From Pseudoalteromonas sp. EB27 (GTDB lineage: Bacteria > Pseudomonadota > Gammaproteobacteria > Enterobacterales > Alteromonadaceae), in assembly GCF_001974875.1 (NCBI RefSeq), contig NZ_MTQD01000009.1, positions 1 through 64,000 of the forward strand: DNA of 64,000 nucleotides, written 5' to 3'. How positions within the stretch are numbered: position 1 is the stretch's first letter; each line of letters begins with the position of its first letter. Of the stretch, positions 1 through 10,378 are shown in pieces. The notes under the pieces are model-generated. The model worked only from the letters and a program-made list of their open reading frames with translations. It had not been told where the DNA came from and ran no database searches. A program made the position numbers and the translations under genes.

Positions 1-230
1 GTCTTATTTTATGTTTTAAATATTTTTTACATAGTTAGGGTTTTTTACCATTTATATCTATGTTTATTTAAACATTGGGAAATTTAGATTTATATACAAG
101 ATTAGGTGTGATGGTATTATAAATTACATACAATACAACCCATAAATTACGTTATGTTAAATTGGATGGGTTTTAATAAAGCGAGCGTGATTATACAAAC
201 CAGTTCGCTTTTAGGAGAGTAATTTGGTGG

Positions 231-794
231 TTAATTAAGCTCTGAATCTACCCAAAACTTAGTTCCTTTTAATACAGCTTGTAGTGCAAGGCCATTTTCG
301 GTTACAGAATACACAGTAACTTGATCTGCAATTGCTTCAGCAACCAGTGCACCGCCTTTATCTTCATATTTTGCTGCCGCATCAGCGTTTCCGCCAAATG
401 CCCAACCATGTTCAATAAATCTATTTAATGCAGCTTGGTTATGAAAAACCATTACAACATTAAAATCTTTTACACCTAAGCCAAGCCCTAAACCGGCTTC
501 GCCCATATTCATGTAAGTCGATTTACCCGTAAGATTATTTTTAACTACGCCGTAACCGCCACCAAAACTAGCTAAAACAACATTTACGTTAGCGTTATCA
601 AAAACGGCGAAACCAGCAGAATTAGCAATTTGTTTTTTAACATCAGGTTTTTCAGCGTATAATTTATCTAACGTGTTTGCTTTCATACTTTGTACAAGTG
701 AACGTTTTTCGCTTGGTGATGCACTACCCGTAGTCGCACAACCAGATAACGCAACAGTTAAAGCAAGTACGCTTAGTATAATTAGTTTTTTCAT
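231..794 (-). CDS. SYLF/YSC84-domain lipoprotein
   Basis: Predicted outer-envelope lipoprotein of 187 residues. The N-terminus is a lipoprotein signal (MKKLIILSVLALTVALSGC) with lipobox LSGC, so the mature protein would start at Cys19. The rest matches the bacterial SYLF (YSC84-like, lipid-binding) family. Its hallmark run of glycines and hydrophobics (FGGGYGVV, then GLGLGLGVKDFNVVMVF) is near residues 77-117, followed by WAFGGNADAA. Family members bind phosphoinositide-type lipids in eukaryotes; the bacterial role is not settled. It is transcribed alone, away from the recombinase gene that starts 149 bp to the right. Family call is good; function is not known. Confidence 0.85.
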   Translation of the reverse strand: MKKLIILSVLALTVALSGCATTGSASPSEKRSLVQSMKANTLDKLYAEKPDVKKQIANSAGFAVFDNANVNVVLASFGGGYGVVKNNLTGKSTYMNMGEAGLGLGLGVKDFNVVMVFHNQAALNRFIEHGWAFGGNADAAAKYEDKGGALVAEAIADQVTVYSVTENGLALQAVLKGTKFWVDSELN

Positions 795-942
795 AACTTT
801 TCCTTAATAAGATATAGCAACCAACAACCATAGAATAATTACAGTATTAAAATAATTAGAGCTTTACTATGTCCAATACTAGACAGTATCGGACTTTAAG
901 GTTATTCTGTAAGTCTATTATTTAATTGAATATTTATACATT

Positions 943-2154
943 ATGCTTGTTGCTTTGGTTGATACATTAAAACAATTAAGATATCAAATTGCCCATCTAG
1001 ATGACGGTACTCTAAATTCAGAGTACCCAGAACTTGCATCCTTTATACAGGAAGTTGGCTTGACTGTAACTGAATCAAAGGCCGATCTGATATTCTTATA
1101 TCAGTTTTTGTATGTTTATGGCCGAAAATCAGAAGCCACTTATAGTCGTTTTCGAAATGAACTCGAACGCTTTTATTTATGGTCGTGGTTAATAGCAAAA
1201 AAATCAGTATTCGATTTAAAGCGTGAAGACATTGAAGCCTACGTTGATTTTATGGTCGAACCAGATAAAGCATGGGCTGCAACTTCAGTGCAATGGCGTT
1301 ATAAAGATGAACAAGGAATTCGTCGATTAAACCAAAATTGGCGCCCTTTTATGCTTAAAGAATCTATTGCTAGCCAACAAACTCTATCGTCTATGTTTAC
1401 TGCTTTAAATGTATTTTATAAGTTTGCTTTACTAGAAGAAAAAACATTCGCGAACTTTGTCCCTGTTGTTAAAAAAAATAGTCCTTATTTAGTTGTTCAA
1501 TCTCAAATTCAAATTCCAGACACATTAAGCGATATACAATGGGAATACGTTTTTGGTGTAACGCGTGATTTATGCGAACATAACCCTGATTTAGAGCGAA
1601 ACTTATTTACGCTTGCCTGCTTAAAAGGTCTTTATTTACGAATTTCAGAATTATCTGAGCGCCCGCAGTGGTCGCCGGTAATGTCTCATTTTTGGCAGGA
1701 TAACGATGGTTTCTGGTTTTTACGCATTATGGGCAAAGGTAATAAATTACGAGATGTAACCTTAAGTGATGATTTTGTTGAATATTTAAAACGCTACAGG
1801 TTATATCGAGGGCTACCTGCCCTTCCCCGTGTTGATGAGTCAGATCCGCTGGTGCATAAAATTCGTGGCCAGGGTGGAATGACCGTAAGACAAATTAGGC
1901 GTTTAGTACAACAAAGTTTTGATTATGCGCAGCAGTCATTACTTGATGATGGTTTTAAAGATGATGCTGAACAACTCGGTGCTGCCACTGCACATTGGCT
2001 TCGTCATACTGGTGCCACACATGATGCGCAAACTAGACCGCTTAAACATTTATCAGAAGATTTAGGCCATTCTAAAATTGCGACTACCGATCAAATTTAT
2101 ATTCAAACAAATATTAAAGAGCGAGCAAAATCAGGACTTAAAAGGAAAATTTAA
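943..2154 (+). CDS. Tyrosine recombinase / site-specific integrase
   Basis: A 403-residue phage-integrase-family recombinase. The catalytic set can be read: Arg I in LYLRISELSE (about residue 233), Lys in MGKGNKLRDV (about 265-270), HWLRHTGATH (His, Arg II) near 352-361, GHSKIATTDQIYIQT with His/Trp-position His near 377 and the nucleophile Tyr near 387. The N-terminal 180 residues hold the SAM-like core-binding domain. It is not XerC/D-like in length and lacks the extra patch of integron integrases. The stop overlaps the start of the antiporter gene by one base (TAATG), so the two are probably co-translated. No attachment site or phage genes are visible beside it, so its substrate is unknown. 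Confidence 0.85.
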   Translation: MLVALVDTLKQLRYQIAHLDDGTLNSEYPELASFIQEVGLTVTESKADLIFLYQFLYVYGRKSEATYSRFRNELERFYLWSWLIAKKSVFDLKREDIEAYVDFMVEPDKAWAATSVQWRYKDEQGIRRLNQNWRPFMLKESIASQQTLSSMFTALNVFYKFALLEEKTFANFVPVVKKNSPYLVVQSQIQIPDTLSDIQWEYVFGVTRDLCEHNPDLERNLFTLACLKGLYLRISELSERPQWSPVMSHFWQDNDGFWFLRIMGKGNKLRDVTLSDDFVEYLKRYRLYRGLPALPRVDESDPLVHKIRGQGGMTVRQIRRLVQQSFDYAQQSLLDDGFKDDAEQLGAATAHWLRHTGATHDAQTRPLKHLSEDLGHSKIATTDQIYIQTNIKERAKSGLKRKI

Positions 2155-3347
2155 TGGAGTACTTAGTAATAGCATTTATAGGCGGACTATTTTTAATTTA
2201 TTCTTTAACACTTCGTCAGTTAGAAAAAACAGAAGTAACAGGTCCAATGTTTTTTGTTGTCGGCGGAATATGTTTAGCTATGTTACTACCCAACGAAGGG
2301 CGTAAAATAAAAGAAGGTGTCGATCTCTTACTACCTTTTATAGAACTCACGCTGAGTATATTTTTATTTTCAGATGCAGCTAAGTCAAAGTTAAGTGTTT
2401 TAAGGCATAGTTTTCAGTATCCTAGTTTATTACTGTTTATTGCCCTACCCTTAACTTTATTGCTAGGCATTGCCGTTGCTTTATTTTTATTTGCTGAGCT
2501 TTCACTTATTCAAGCAGCATTGCTCGCTATTATTTTAACACCTACCGATGCCGCATTAAGCAAAGGGCTATTAGCAAGTACACAAGTGCCCGAAAAAATT
2601 CGTGAAGGAATAAATACAGAAAGTGGTTTGAACGATGGTTTGTGTGTACCTGTATTTTTAATATTTATATTACTCGCTAAAAATCCTGATTCAGCTATTA
2701 CTGCGACGCAAACACTAAGCGTATTTAGCCGAGAGCTTGGTTTGGCTTTATTAATAGCAATTACAAGTATCGCTATTTTTATACCGTGTTTAAATTTTGC
2801 AATGAAGCGCCATTACTTTGCACAAAATACGAGTCCATTTTTATTACTCGGTTTTGCTATGGCTGTGTTTTCTGTCACTCAATATTTTCACGGCAGTGGA
2901 TTTATTGCGGTATTTGTTGCAGGCTTATTGTTTGATAAATTCTCAACAGATGAAGTAAGAACAGAATTAATTGAAGACTCAGAACACATAGCAGATTTTA
3001 CATCGCTAATGATTTGGTGCTTGTTCGGGTTTGTTTGCGCTTACTTAGTCATTCCTAAATTAAATGCTGAAATAATAATTTACGCTTTGTTAAGTACAAC
3101 ATTAATTAGAATAATTCCAGTTATGTTGTCACTACAGTTTACGGCATTGAATATTAAAGAGCGTTTTACATTTGCGTGGTTTGGACCAAGAGGTTTAGCA
3201 TCAATTGTTTTTACATTGATGGTTATAGATACGCAAATAGAAAACAAATATCAAATTGCGACTATAGCAATGACGACTATTTTATTTAGTGTATTTATAC
3301 ACGGCATTAGCACTAAACCTATTGCAGATAGCTTTGCTAAAAAGTAG
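2154..3347 (+). CDS. CPA1-family Na+(K+)/H+ antiporter
   Basis: A 397-residue polytopic inner-membrane protein with roughly 12 hydrophobic segments. The CPA1/NhaP signature is clear: LTPTDAALSKGLLAS in the middle (acidic residue in the transport helix) and INTESGLNDGLCVPVFLI with the conserved Glu/Asn-Asp pair. It exchanges protons for Na+ or K+ and would serve pH and salt balance in seawater. The start codon ATG shares its A with the stop of the recombinase gene (TAATG), so expression is probably coupled. The C-terminus has no long cytoplasmic TrkA-type domain, so this is a short member. Confidence 0.88.
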   Translation: MEYLVIAFIGGLFLIYSLTLRQLEKTEVTGPMFFVVGGICLAMLLPNEGRKIKEGVDLLLPFIELTLSIFLFSDAAKSKLSVLRHSFQYPSLLLFIALPLTLLLGIAVALFLFAELSLIQAALLAIILTPTDAALSKGLLASTQVPEKIREGINTESGLNDGLCVPVFLIFILLAKNPDSAITATQTLSVFSRELGLALLIAITSIAIFIPCLNFAMKRHYFAQNTSPFLLLGFAMAVFSVTQYFHGSGFIAVFVAGLLFDKFSTDEVRTELIEDSEHIADFTSLMIWCLFGFVCAYLVIPKLNAEIIIYALLSTTLIRIIPVMLSLQFTALNIKERFTFAWFGPRGLASIVFTLMVIDTQIENKYQIATIAMTTILFSVFIHGISTKPIADSFAKK

Positions 3348-3392
3348 TTTTTAAAACAGTTATTTAAATTAGATAATTAAAATAATAGATTT

Positions 3393-3449
3393 AAAAAAGG
3401 CATAACGATTACTTTCATTATTGATGAAGTTAATTGTTACGCCTTTTTT
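3393..3449. terminator. Bidirectional Rho-independent terminator
   Basis: Long imperfect inverted repeat (arms 3393-3418 and 3424-3449, about 21 of 26 positions paired) that begins with six A and ends with six T. It can end both the rightward antiporter transcript and the leftward ydiJ transcript. Confidence 0.8.
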
Positions 3450-3499
3450 GCTTAAGAACTAATTTAATAAATCTATTTAAGTACTCTTATTTTATAAAG

Positions 3500-6400
3500 T
3501 TATTTTAGAGCTTGAGCTAGTAATTCAATTGGGTGTTTTGGTTTAAACTTTTCAAAACGTTTAACTTGGCTACGACACGAAAAGCCGGTAGATAAAAGTT
3601 GCTCTGGTTTGTTTTTATCTACAATTGGTTTCCAACTCATTTCGTAAAGCGCACGTGAGTTATCTTGATTTTGAGCTTCGTGGCCATAAGTTCCCGCCAT
3701 TCCACAACAACCCGTATTTGTTGTTTTTAATGTTAAACCAATATCATTAAAAATTGTTTGCCATACATTTGCGGCTTTTGGTAATGCGGTTGTTTCAGTA
3801 CAGTGACTTAATAATGTAAATTCGGTATCTGTATTTTGTTTGGCAGTTAACCCTTTGAATGATTGCGACTCTAACCATTCATGTGCAAGCTGCACATTAA
3901 ATTCACCACGGTTATTTTCTAAAATTGTATTATATTCATCGCGATAACACATAACGAGTGAGGCATCTAAACCAACTAATGGTGCATTAATGTCATTTAG
4001 TTTATTTAAAAACTCGGCGGCATTTTTTGCAGTTACTTTAAACTCATGCAAAAAACCTTTTACGTGTTGAGGCTTACCATTTGGTTTAAATGGTAGTAGC
4101 ATTGGTTTTTTACCAAGCTGGGTTATTAAAGTAATAAAGCTTTCTACTAGTTCTGCTTCGTAAAAACTCGTAAATGGGTCTTGTACTATTAATACGTATT
4201 CGCTTTGTTGTTCTGCATTTAATTTATTTAATAAATCAAAATCAAACTTTTGTACTTTAGTAACACGCTTTGAAAGTGCTGGAATACTTAACTGTGGTGT
4301 ATCAACATAACCAACGGTTTTTTTAATAACATTACTTACTAATGATGTTTTAACAATTGGGTTTATAATTTTTGCAAATTTTGCCATTAATGGCGCGCTA
4401 TTTTCTATATTGCCAACAAGGTAATCTTTTAACGGGCGCGCATAATAACTATGATAATAATTTAAAAAGCGTGAACGAAAAGTAGGAACATCTACTTTTA
4501 TTGGGCAGGCAGTTGTACATGCTTTACATGCTAAACACTCATCCATTGACGCTTTAACTTCGTGTGAAAAGTCGTAAATACCTTTTCGTTTTTCGCGGCT
4601 ATGAACAAAACGTTCCCACCAGGTAATCACTTCACCTTTATTAAGCTGTTTTTCGACTTCGAGCAAATCTACATCTTTTGACTCTTGAAGGCGTAACCAT
4701 TCGCGCATTAAACTTGCACGTCCTTTTGGTGAATTACGACGATCGCCAGTCACTTTATACGATGGGCACATAGGTGACTTTTCATCGTAATTAAAGCATA
4801 TGCCATTACCATTACAGGTCATTGCATTGTTAAAACTAGTTTTAACGTCTATTGATATTTGCTTATCGAAGTGCGATCTCTTTTGTCCATCCACACTAAC
4901 TAGTGAGTCTTCACTATCAATAGGAGTGCATATTTTACCGGGGTTAATTCGGTTGTCAGGATCGAATGCTGTTTTTATTTTACGAAGTTGGGTATATAAA
5001 TGCTCGCCAAAAAATTCAGGACTATATTCACTACGATAACCTTTACCGTGTTCGCCCCACATTAAACCGCCGTATTTAGCGGTGAGTTTTACTACTTGAT
5101 CTGAAATAGTTCTAAGTAGTTTTTCTTGTTCTGGGTCGCACATATCAAGTGCCGGGCGTACGTGTAAAACCCCTGCATCAACATGACCAAACATACCATA
5201 TTGTAAATTATGACTGTCGAGCAGTGCTCTAAATTCGACAATATAATCTGCTAAGTTTTCTGGTGGTACGGCGGTATCTTCTGCAAAAGCGAGTGGCTTT
5301 TGACTGCCTTTTACATTACCTAATAAGCCAACCGATTTTTTACGCATTGCGTAAATTTTTAGTATGTCGCTTTTATCACTAGTTAACTGATAACCAATAA
5401 CGCCATTAGTTTGATTTTTTACGCATTCATCTAGAAGTTTACAAAGCGTGTCTACTTTGTCTTTTATATCATCGTTTGATACTGCATTAAACTCGACCAT
5501 GTTAAGGCCTTGCATATCTTTATTTGGTACGTCGGTTATTAAGTCCGATACTAAATTCCAAATGATATCTTCGCGCGCTAAGTTTAAAACTTTGCTATCA
5601 ACTGTTTCTACTGATGTTGCGCGTGCATCGACTAAAAATGGTGAATGGCGTAATGCTGAATCGAAACTATCGTACTTAATATTAATAAGTGTTTTAAACT
5701 CGGCGATAGGTGTCAGGTTTAATTTAGCTTCAGTTACTATACCTAATGACCCTTCTGATCCGGTGATTAGTCGGCTCATGTCAAAAGTAAGTAAGTCATC
5801 ACTTAGTACATGCTCTAGGTCGTACCCGGTTAAAAAACGATTTAACCGAGGAAACTTAGCTAAAATAGCAGCGCGTTCATTAATCGAAATATCTAAAACT
5901 GTTTTATATAAATTGCCAATAAGTGAGTCTTGGTCGGCTATAATTTTTGCTTTATCGATGTCGATTGGTGAAGTGCACATAGGTGTGCCGTCAACTAAAT
6001 AAGTTGTCAACCCTAAAACATGGTCGCTTGTTTTGCCGTAAACTAACGAACCTTGCCCCGATGCGTCAGTACTTATCATGCCACCAATAGTTGCCCTGTT
6101 ACTGGTAGATAAATCGGGTGAGAAGAAAAAGCCATAAGGTTTCAAAAAATCATTAAGCTGATCTTTTATGACGCCAGTTTGAACCCGTACCCAGCCTTCT
6201 TCTACATTAATTTCAATAATTTCGCGCATATAGCGTGACAAATCTACAACAATACCAGGTGTTAGTGATTGACCGTTAGTACCTGTTCCACCGCCACGAG
6301 GGCCAAACGTTAGTGATAAATACGGGTCACGAGATGCTGTTTGCAATGCGAGCTGAATATCTTTTTCGTTTTTTGGAAAAATAACACCTTGCGGTATTTG

Positions 6401-6547
6401 CTGGTACACACTGTTATCGGTTGAAGCAGTAATACGCGTTGCATAACTTGCATCGGTATCTCCGGTAAAACCTTTATTTTTAATGGTACTTAGGTAATTA
6501 GCGACAAGTTCTGTCGCGGCATTTTGCTGTGTAATTGTTGCTATCAT
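3500..6547 (-). CDS. ydiJ: YdiJ-type FAD/4Fe-4S D-2-hydroxyacid dehydrogenase
   Basis: A 1015-residue fusion of the length usual for E. coli YdiJ, which oxidises D-2-hydroxyglutarate. The order of domains is: N-terminal FAD-binding type 4 domain (FGPRGGGTGTNGQSLTPG near 81-98 and GSEGSLGIVTEAKLNL near 263-278), FAD-linked oxidase C-terminal domain (FGHVDAGVLHVRP, GEHGKGYRSEY), then a ferredoxin-like region with NGNGICFN and CLACKACTTACPIKVDVP as Cys clusters, and a C-terminal cysteine-rich domain (SHCTETTALP, TGCCGMAGTYG, TGFSCRSQVKR). Electrons probably go to quinone or another carrier at the membrane. It stands alone between two terminator-bounded units. The exact substrate (2-hydroxyglutarate or lactate) cannot be told from sequence. 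Confidence 0.88.
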   Translation of the reverse strand: MIATITQQNAATELVANYLSTIKNKGFTGDTDASYATRITASTDNSVYQQIPQGVIFPKNEKDIQLALQTASRDPYLSLTFGPRGGGTGTNGQSLTPGIVVDLSRYMREIIEINVEEGWVRVQTGVIKDQLNDFLKPYGFFFSPDLSTSNRATIGGMISTDASGQGSLVYGKTSDHVLGLTTYLVDGTPMCTSPIDIDKAKIIADQDSLIGNLYKTVLDISINERAAILAKFPRLNRFLTGYDLEHVLSDDLLTFDMSRLITGSEGSLGIVTEAKLNLTPIAEFKTLINIKYDSFDSALRHSPFLVDARATSVETVDSKVLNLAREDIIWNLVSDLITDVPNKDMQGLNMVEFNAVSNDDIKDKVDTLCKLLDECVKNQTNGVIGYQLTSDKSDILKIYAMRKKSVGLLGNVKGSQKPLAFAEDTAVPPENLADYIVEFRALLDSHNLQYGMFGHVDAGVLHVRPALDMCDPEQEKLLRTISDQVVKLTAKYGGLMWGEHGKGYRSEYSPEFFGEHLYTQLRKIKTAFDPDNRINPGKICTPIDSEDSLVSVDGQKRSHFDKQISIDVKTSFNNAMTCNGNGICFNYDEKSPMCPSYKVTGDRRNSPKGRASLMREWLRLQESKDVDLLEVEKQLNKGEVITWWERFVHSREKRKGIYDFSHEVKASMDECLACKACTTACPIKVDVPTFRSRFLNYYHSYYARPLKDYLVGNIENSAPLMAKFAKIINPIVKTSLVSNVIKKTVGYVDTPQLSIPALSKRVTKVQKFDFDLLNKLNAEQQSEYVLIVQDPFTSFYEAELVESFITLITQLGKKPMLLPFKPNGKPQHVKGFLHEFKVTAKNAAEFLNKLNDINAPLVGLDASLVMCYRDEYNTILENNRGEFNVQLAHEWLESQSFKGLTAKQNTDTEFTLLSHCTETTALPKAANVWQTIFNDIGLTLKTTNTGCCGMAGTYGHEAQNQDNSRALYEMSWKPIVDKNKPEQLLSTGFSCRSQVKRFEKFKPKHPIELLAQALK

Positions 6548-6692
6548 GACGGCGATATTTTAGGGCATTTGACTAATTATATCATGGTGATGGCGAATAG
6601 AAATTGAAGATTTTACAGTTTGTAACACTCTTTTAGTCGATTTTAATCCAGCTTAAATTATACTCAAGTTAACCATTAGCGAGGCGTGTTAT

Positions 6693-6902
6693 ATGAAAAA
6701 ATTACTATTACAGATCATTGGTGTGTTATTTATTTTGCTAGGATTATTTTTTGCGATTGTACCTGGTCCATCACTCATATTTTTTATGGCGGGTTTATTA
6801 TGTTTTTCGCCTTACTATCCTAAAGCACGACATTACTTATCACTGTGCCAAAAGGCATTAACTAAGTCGTGTGCCTATTTGGATAAAAAATTAGCCCGCT
6901 AA
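6693..6902 (+). CDS. Small PGPGW-like membrane protein
   Basis: A 69-residue protein with two closely spaced hydrophobic segments (residues about 6-23 and 27-39) joined by VPGPSLIFF, close to the PGPGW motif of a family of small putative transmembrane proteins found in many proteobacteria; here the motif ends in Ser rather than Gly-Trp. The tail is basic. An RBS-like GAGG (6681-6684) lies 8 bases before the ATG. Function of the family is unknown. Confidence 0.65.
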   Translation: MKKLLLQIIGVLFILLGLFFAIVPGPSLIFFMAGLLCFSPYYPKARHYLSLCQKALTKSCAYLDKKLAR

Positions 6903-6927
6903 TTTACTTTTAAATGAATAAATAAAA

Positions 6928-6956
6928 ATGCCAGCAATAAATTGCTGGCATTTTTT
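6928..6956. terminator. Bidirectional terminator between PGPGW gene and ppsA
   Basis: Perfect 11-bp stem (ATGCCAGCAAT at 6928-6938, its complement at 6941-6951), with A-run before and T-run after, so it works in both directions. Confidence 0.88.
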
Positions 6957-6972
6957 ATAGCTTACATACTTG

Positions 6973-9348
6973 TTACTTTGCTAATTTTTTAGCTAGGTAC
7001 AACCATGTTTCTATTACTGTATCTGGGTTTAATGAAACAGAGTCAATGCCCTGCTCTACTAACCATGCTGCAAAGTCTTCGTGATCTGAAGGACCTTGTC
7101 CACAAATACCAACGTACTTTCCTTTTTCTTTAGCTGTTTTAATAGCCATAGAAAGTAGCTTTTTAATTGCTGGATTACGTTCATCAAATAAATGTGCAAT
7201 TAAACCAGAGTCGCGATCAAGACCAAGCGTTAGCTGTGTTAAATCGTTAGAGCCGATAGAAAAACCATCAAACATTTCTAAAAATTCATCAGCAAGTAAT
7301 GCATTTGAAGGAAGCTCACACATCATGATTACTTTAAGACCATTTTCGCCACGTTTAAGGCCATGCTCTTCTAGTAGTTCAATTACGCGTTTGCCTTCTT
7401 CAAGGGTACGTACGAATGGGATCATAATTTCTATGTTTTGCATATCCATTGTATTTCTAACGCGTTTAATAGCTTCACACTCTAGTGCAAAACAATCGCG
7501 GAAATCTTCTGAGATATAACGTGCGGCACCACGAAAACCAATCATTGGGTTTTCTTCTTCCGGCTCGTATTGCTGGCCGCCAACTAGGTTTGCGTATTCG
7601 TTTGATTTAAAATCAGACATACGAACAATTACACGCTCTGGTGCAAATGCACAACCTAGAGTAGAAATACCTTCAACCAGTTTTGTTATATAAAACTCTA
7701 CTGGTGATTCGTAACCGGCAATCATATCTGTGATTTCTGCTTTTAATGCATCTGTTTGAGCATCAAAATTTAATAATGCTTTTGGATGAACGCCAATCAT
7801 ACGGTTGATAATAAATTCAACTCGCGCAAGGCCAACACCTGCATGCGGTAAGCGTGCAAAGTCAAATGCACGATCGGGGTTACCCACGTTCATCATAACT
7901 TTCATTGGTAGTTCTGGCATTTTATCAACGCGTGACGTTAGTATTTCAAAATCTAAAATACCTTCGTAAATAAAGCCGGTATCGCCTTCGGCGCACGATA
8001 CGGTTACTTCTTGACCCGCTTTAATTAAATCAGTTGCGTTGCCACAACCAACAACTGCTGGAATACCTAGTTCACGTGCAATGATTGCCGCATGACATGT
8101 ACGCCCACCACGATTTGTAACAATCGCTGCAGCACGTTTCATGATTGGTTCCCAATCAGGGTCGGTCATATCGGTTACTAAAATGTCGCCTACTTGTACC
8201 TGATCCATTTCTTTGATTGAATCAAGAACACGAACAACACCGCTACCAATTTTATGACCAATTGCACGGCCTTCAACAACAACGTTGCTAGTACCGTTTA
8301 ATTGAAAACGTTCCATAACGTTAGCGTCTTCGTTTGAGCGAACAGTTTCTGGACGAGCTTGAACTATATATAGTTTGCCGTCGTTACCGTCTTTTGCCCA
8401 TTCGATGTCCATTGGACGACCGTAATGTTTTTCAATGATTACAGCTTGCTTGGCAAGGTCTTGCACTTCTTCATCTGTAATCGAGAATTTATTTGAAAGC
8501 TCAGGGGCAACATCAACGATGTCTACTTGCTTACCATGTGCTTTGTCTTCTGAGTAAATCATTTGAATGGCTTTAGAGCCAATGTTACGACGTACTACTG
8601 AAGGTTTGTTTTTTAGGAGTGTTGGTTTATGAACATAAAACTCATCAGGGTTAACTGCGCCCTGTACAACCATTTCACCTAAGCCGTAGCTTGATGTAAT
8701 AAATACAACGTCTTCAAAACCAGACTCTGTATCAATACTAAACATTACGCCAGATGCTGATTTATCTGAACGTACCATGCGTTGAATACCCGCTGATAAT
8801 GCTACACCACGGTGATCGTAACCTTGGTGAACACGATACGAGATTGCACGGTCGTTAAATAATGAAGCAAATACGTGTTTAATAGCGACCATTACTGAAT
8901 CGATACCAACTACGTTTAGAAAAGTTTCTTGCTGGCCTGCGAATGATGCATCTGGCATATCTTCAGCGGTAGCTGATGAACGCACTGCAAATGAAACATC
9001 TGCTGTAGTGTCGCCGTGGAGTTGGCTATATGCGTCGCGAATGGCTTGATCTAGGTTTGGTTGGAATGGTGTGTCGATTATCCATTGGCGGATGTCTGCA
9101 CCGACTTTAGCGAGTGTATTTACATCATCAACATCAAGTGTATCTAGAATGTCGTGAATTTTTGCTGTGAGTCCTGATTGATCTAAAAACTCATTAAAAG
9201 CATCTGCGGTAGTTGCGAAACCACCCGGTACTTGTACACCAGCGTTTGCTAGGTTTGAAATCATTTCGCCAAGTGATGCGTTTTTACCGCCAACTCGAGG
9301 AACATCTTGCATACCAAGCTCTTGATACCAGAGAACGTATTCTTGCAC
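6973..9348 (-). CDS. ppsA: Phosphoenolpyruvate synthase
   Basis: Full-length (791 residues) PEP synthase. It converts pyruvate, ATP and water to PEP, AMP and phosphate for gluconeogenesis. Visible: N-terminal ATP-binding domain ([11 protein letters not shown] near 20-30, [21 protein letters not shown]), the mobile phosphohistidine domain ([21 protein letters not shown], His near 420), and the C-terminal PEP/pyruvate barrel ending in [16 protein letters not shown] and ICGQGPSDH. It is divergent from ppsR, whose product inactivates and reactivates PpsA by threonine phosphorylation; the regulatory Thr lies two residues before the catalytic His (GRTCHAA). The shared intergenic 9349-9505 has a small CTCACG/CGTGAG hairpin near 9450. 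Confidence 0.97.
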   Translation of the reverse strand: MQEYVLWYQELGMQDVPRVGGKNASLGEMISNLANAGVQVPGGFATTADAFNEFLDQSGLTAKIHDILDTLDVDDVNTLAKVGADIRQWIIDTPFQPNLDQAIRDAYSQLHGDTTADVSFAVRSSATAEDMPDASFAGQQETFLNVVGIDSVMVAIKHVFASLFNDRAISYRVHQGYDHRGVALSAGIQRMVRSDKSASGVMFSIDTESGFEDVVFITSSYGLGEMVVQGAVNPDEFYVHKPTLLKNKPSVVRRNIGSKAIQMIYSEDKAHGKQVDIVDVAPELSNKFSITDEEVQDLAKQAVIIEKHYGRPMDIEWAKDGNDGKLYIVQARPETVRSNEDANVMERFQLNGTSNVVVEGRAIGHKIGSGVVRVLDSIKEMDQVQVGDILVTDMTDPDWEPIMKRAAAIVTNRGGRTCHAAIIARELGIPAVVGCGNATDLIKAGQEVTVSCAEGDTGFIYEGILDFEILTSRVDKMPELPMKVMMNVGNPDRAFDFARLPHAGVGLARVEFIINRMIGVHPKALLNFDAQTDALKAEITDMIAGYESPVEFYITKLVEGISTLGCAFAPERVIVRMSDFKSNEYANLVGGQQYEPEEENPMIGFRGAARYISEDFRDCFALECEAIKRVRNTMDMQNIEIMIPFVRTLEEGKRVIELLEEHGLKRGENGLKVIMMCELPSNALLADEFLEMFDGFSIGSNDLTQLTLGLDRDSGLIAHLFDERNPAIKKLLSMAIKTAKEKGKYVGICGQGPSDHEDFAAWLVEQGIDSVSLNPDTVIETWLYLAKKLAK

Positions 9349-9505
9349 GGATCTTTCTCCAAAAAAAACTAATTGTAGGTCTAACTGTGAGAGTTAAGAA
9401 AGAAAACCTTTTATAAAGGTCACCATCATTCTACACTGGCAATAGTCCTCACGTAAACCGTGAGAAACCCATTTTAGGGATTTAAACGCAATAAAAAGGT
9501 TAATT

Positions 9506-10315
9506 ATGAGAACTGCTTTTTATATATCAGATGGAACAGCTATTACTTCAGAAGTGTTTGGGCATGCGACCTTGTCGTTGTTTCCTATCGATTTTAATCA
9601 TAAAACAATTCCATTTGTAGAAACTGAAGAAAAAGCCCGCGAAATTAAAGCATTAATTAATGCGACAGCTGCAAAAACTGGCGAAAAGCCCTTCGTGTTT
9701 TTTACTTTTGTAAATCATAGTTTGAGTGAAATTATAAAATCGGCTGATGCAGTGACCTATGATTTTTTAACTACATACAGCGAAAAAATAGAAAAAGAAC
9801 TAGATGTAGCCCCTGTTCCAAAAATGCACCGTACGCATTCTATTCATGAAAAAAGTTATGATTTTAGAATTGATGCAGTTAACTATGCACTTATGAATGA
9901 TGATGGCGGCAATATCAAAAACTTTTCTGAAGCTGACATTATTTTAATTGGTGTTAGCCGAAGTGGTAAAACACCAACCAGCTTATACTTAGCGCTACAA
10001 TATGGCATTAAAGCGGCTAACTATCCTATTACAGAAGAAGACTTAGATAATGAGGGTTTACCTAAGTGCTTAATTCCTTATAAACATAAGTTATTTGGGC
10101 TTACGATTGACCCTGAAAGGCTTGCGGCTATAAGGCATAGACGTATGGCTAATTCAAAGTATGCATCTATTAAACAGTGTCGTATTGAGGTGCGTGAAGT
10201 AGAAATGCTTTATAAGCGCCATAAAATTGCTTACTTTAATTCTACGCATCATTCGGTAGAAGAGATATCTGCAAAGATACTGACAGAGACAGACCTAGAG
10301 CGACGTAAGTACTAA
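9506..10315 (+). CDS. ppsR: PEP synthase regulatory kinase/pyrophosphorylase
   Basis: A 269-residue DUF299-family protein. The family uses ADP to phosphorylate the regulatory Thr of PpsA (inactivation) and phosphate to remove it (activation). The P-loop-like GVSRSGKTPTSLYLA is at about residues 148-162, and the N-terminus MRTAFYISDGTAITSEVFGH is typical of the family. It is divergent from its target ppsA, separated by 157 bp. The downstream hairpin at 10341-10364 ends the transcript. Confidence 0.95.
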   Translation: MRTAFYISDGTAITSEVFGHATLSLFPIDFNHKTIPFVETEEKAREIKALINATAAKTGEKPFVFFTFVNHSLSEIIKSADAVTYDFLTTYSEKIEKELDVAPVPKMHRTHSIHEKSYDFRIDAVNYALMNDDGGNIKNFSEADIILIGVSRSGKTPTSLYLALQYGIKAANYPITEEDLDNEGLPKCLIPYKHKLFGLTIDPERLAAIRHRRMANSKYASIKQCRIEVREVEMLYKRHKIAYFNSTHHSVEEISAKILTETDLERRKY

Positions 10316-10340
10316 CTAATTGATGAGACTAAAAACAAAA

Positions 10341-10364
10341 AAACCGCATTTAAGCGGTTTTTTT
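10341..10364. terminator. Terminator between ppsR and DAHP synthase
   Basis: Stem AAACCGC / GCGGTTT with loop ATTTAA and flanking A- and T-runs; works in both directions for the two convergent genes. Confidence 0.88.
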
Positions 10365-10378
10365 AATATTAACAAATA

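Noticed and set aside
943..2154. The tyrosine recombinase as the integrase for the attC-like sites
   Set aside because: It lacks the extra motif of integron integrases and lies 35 kb away with no attI or cassette array beside it.
4800..6002. Plus-strand open frames within ydiJ (for example 4800-5039 and 5448-6002)
   Set aside because: They are antisense shadows of a full-length, well-matched gene and show no protein-family features.
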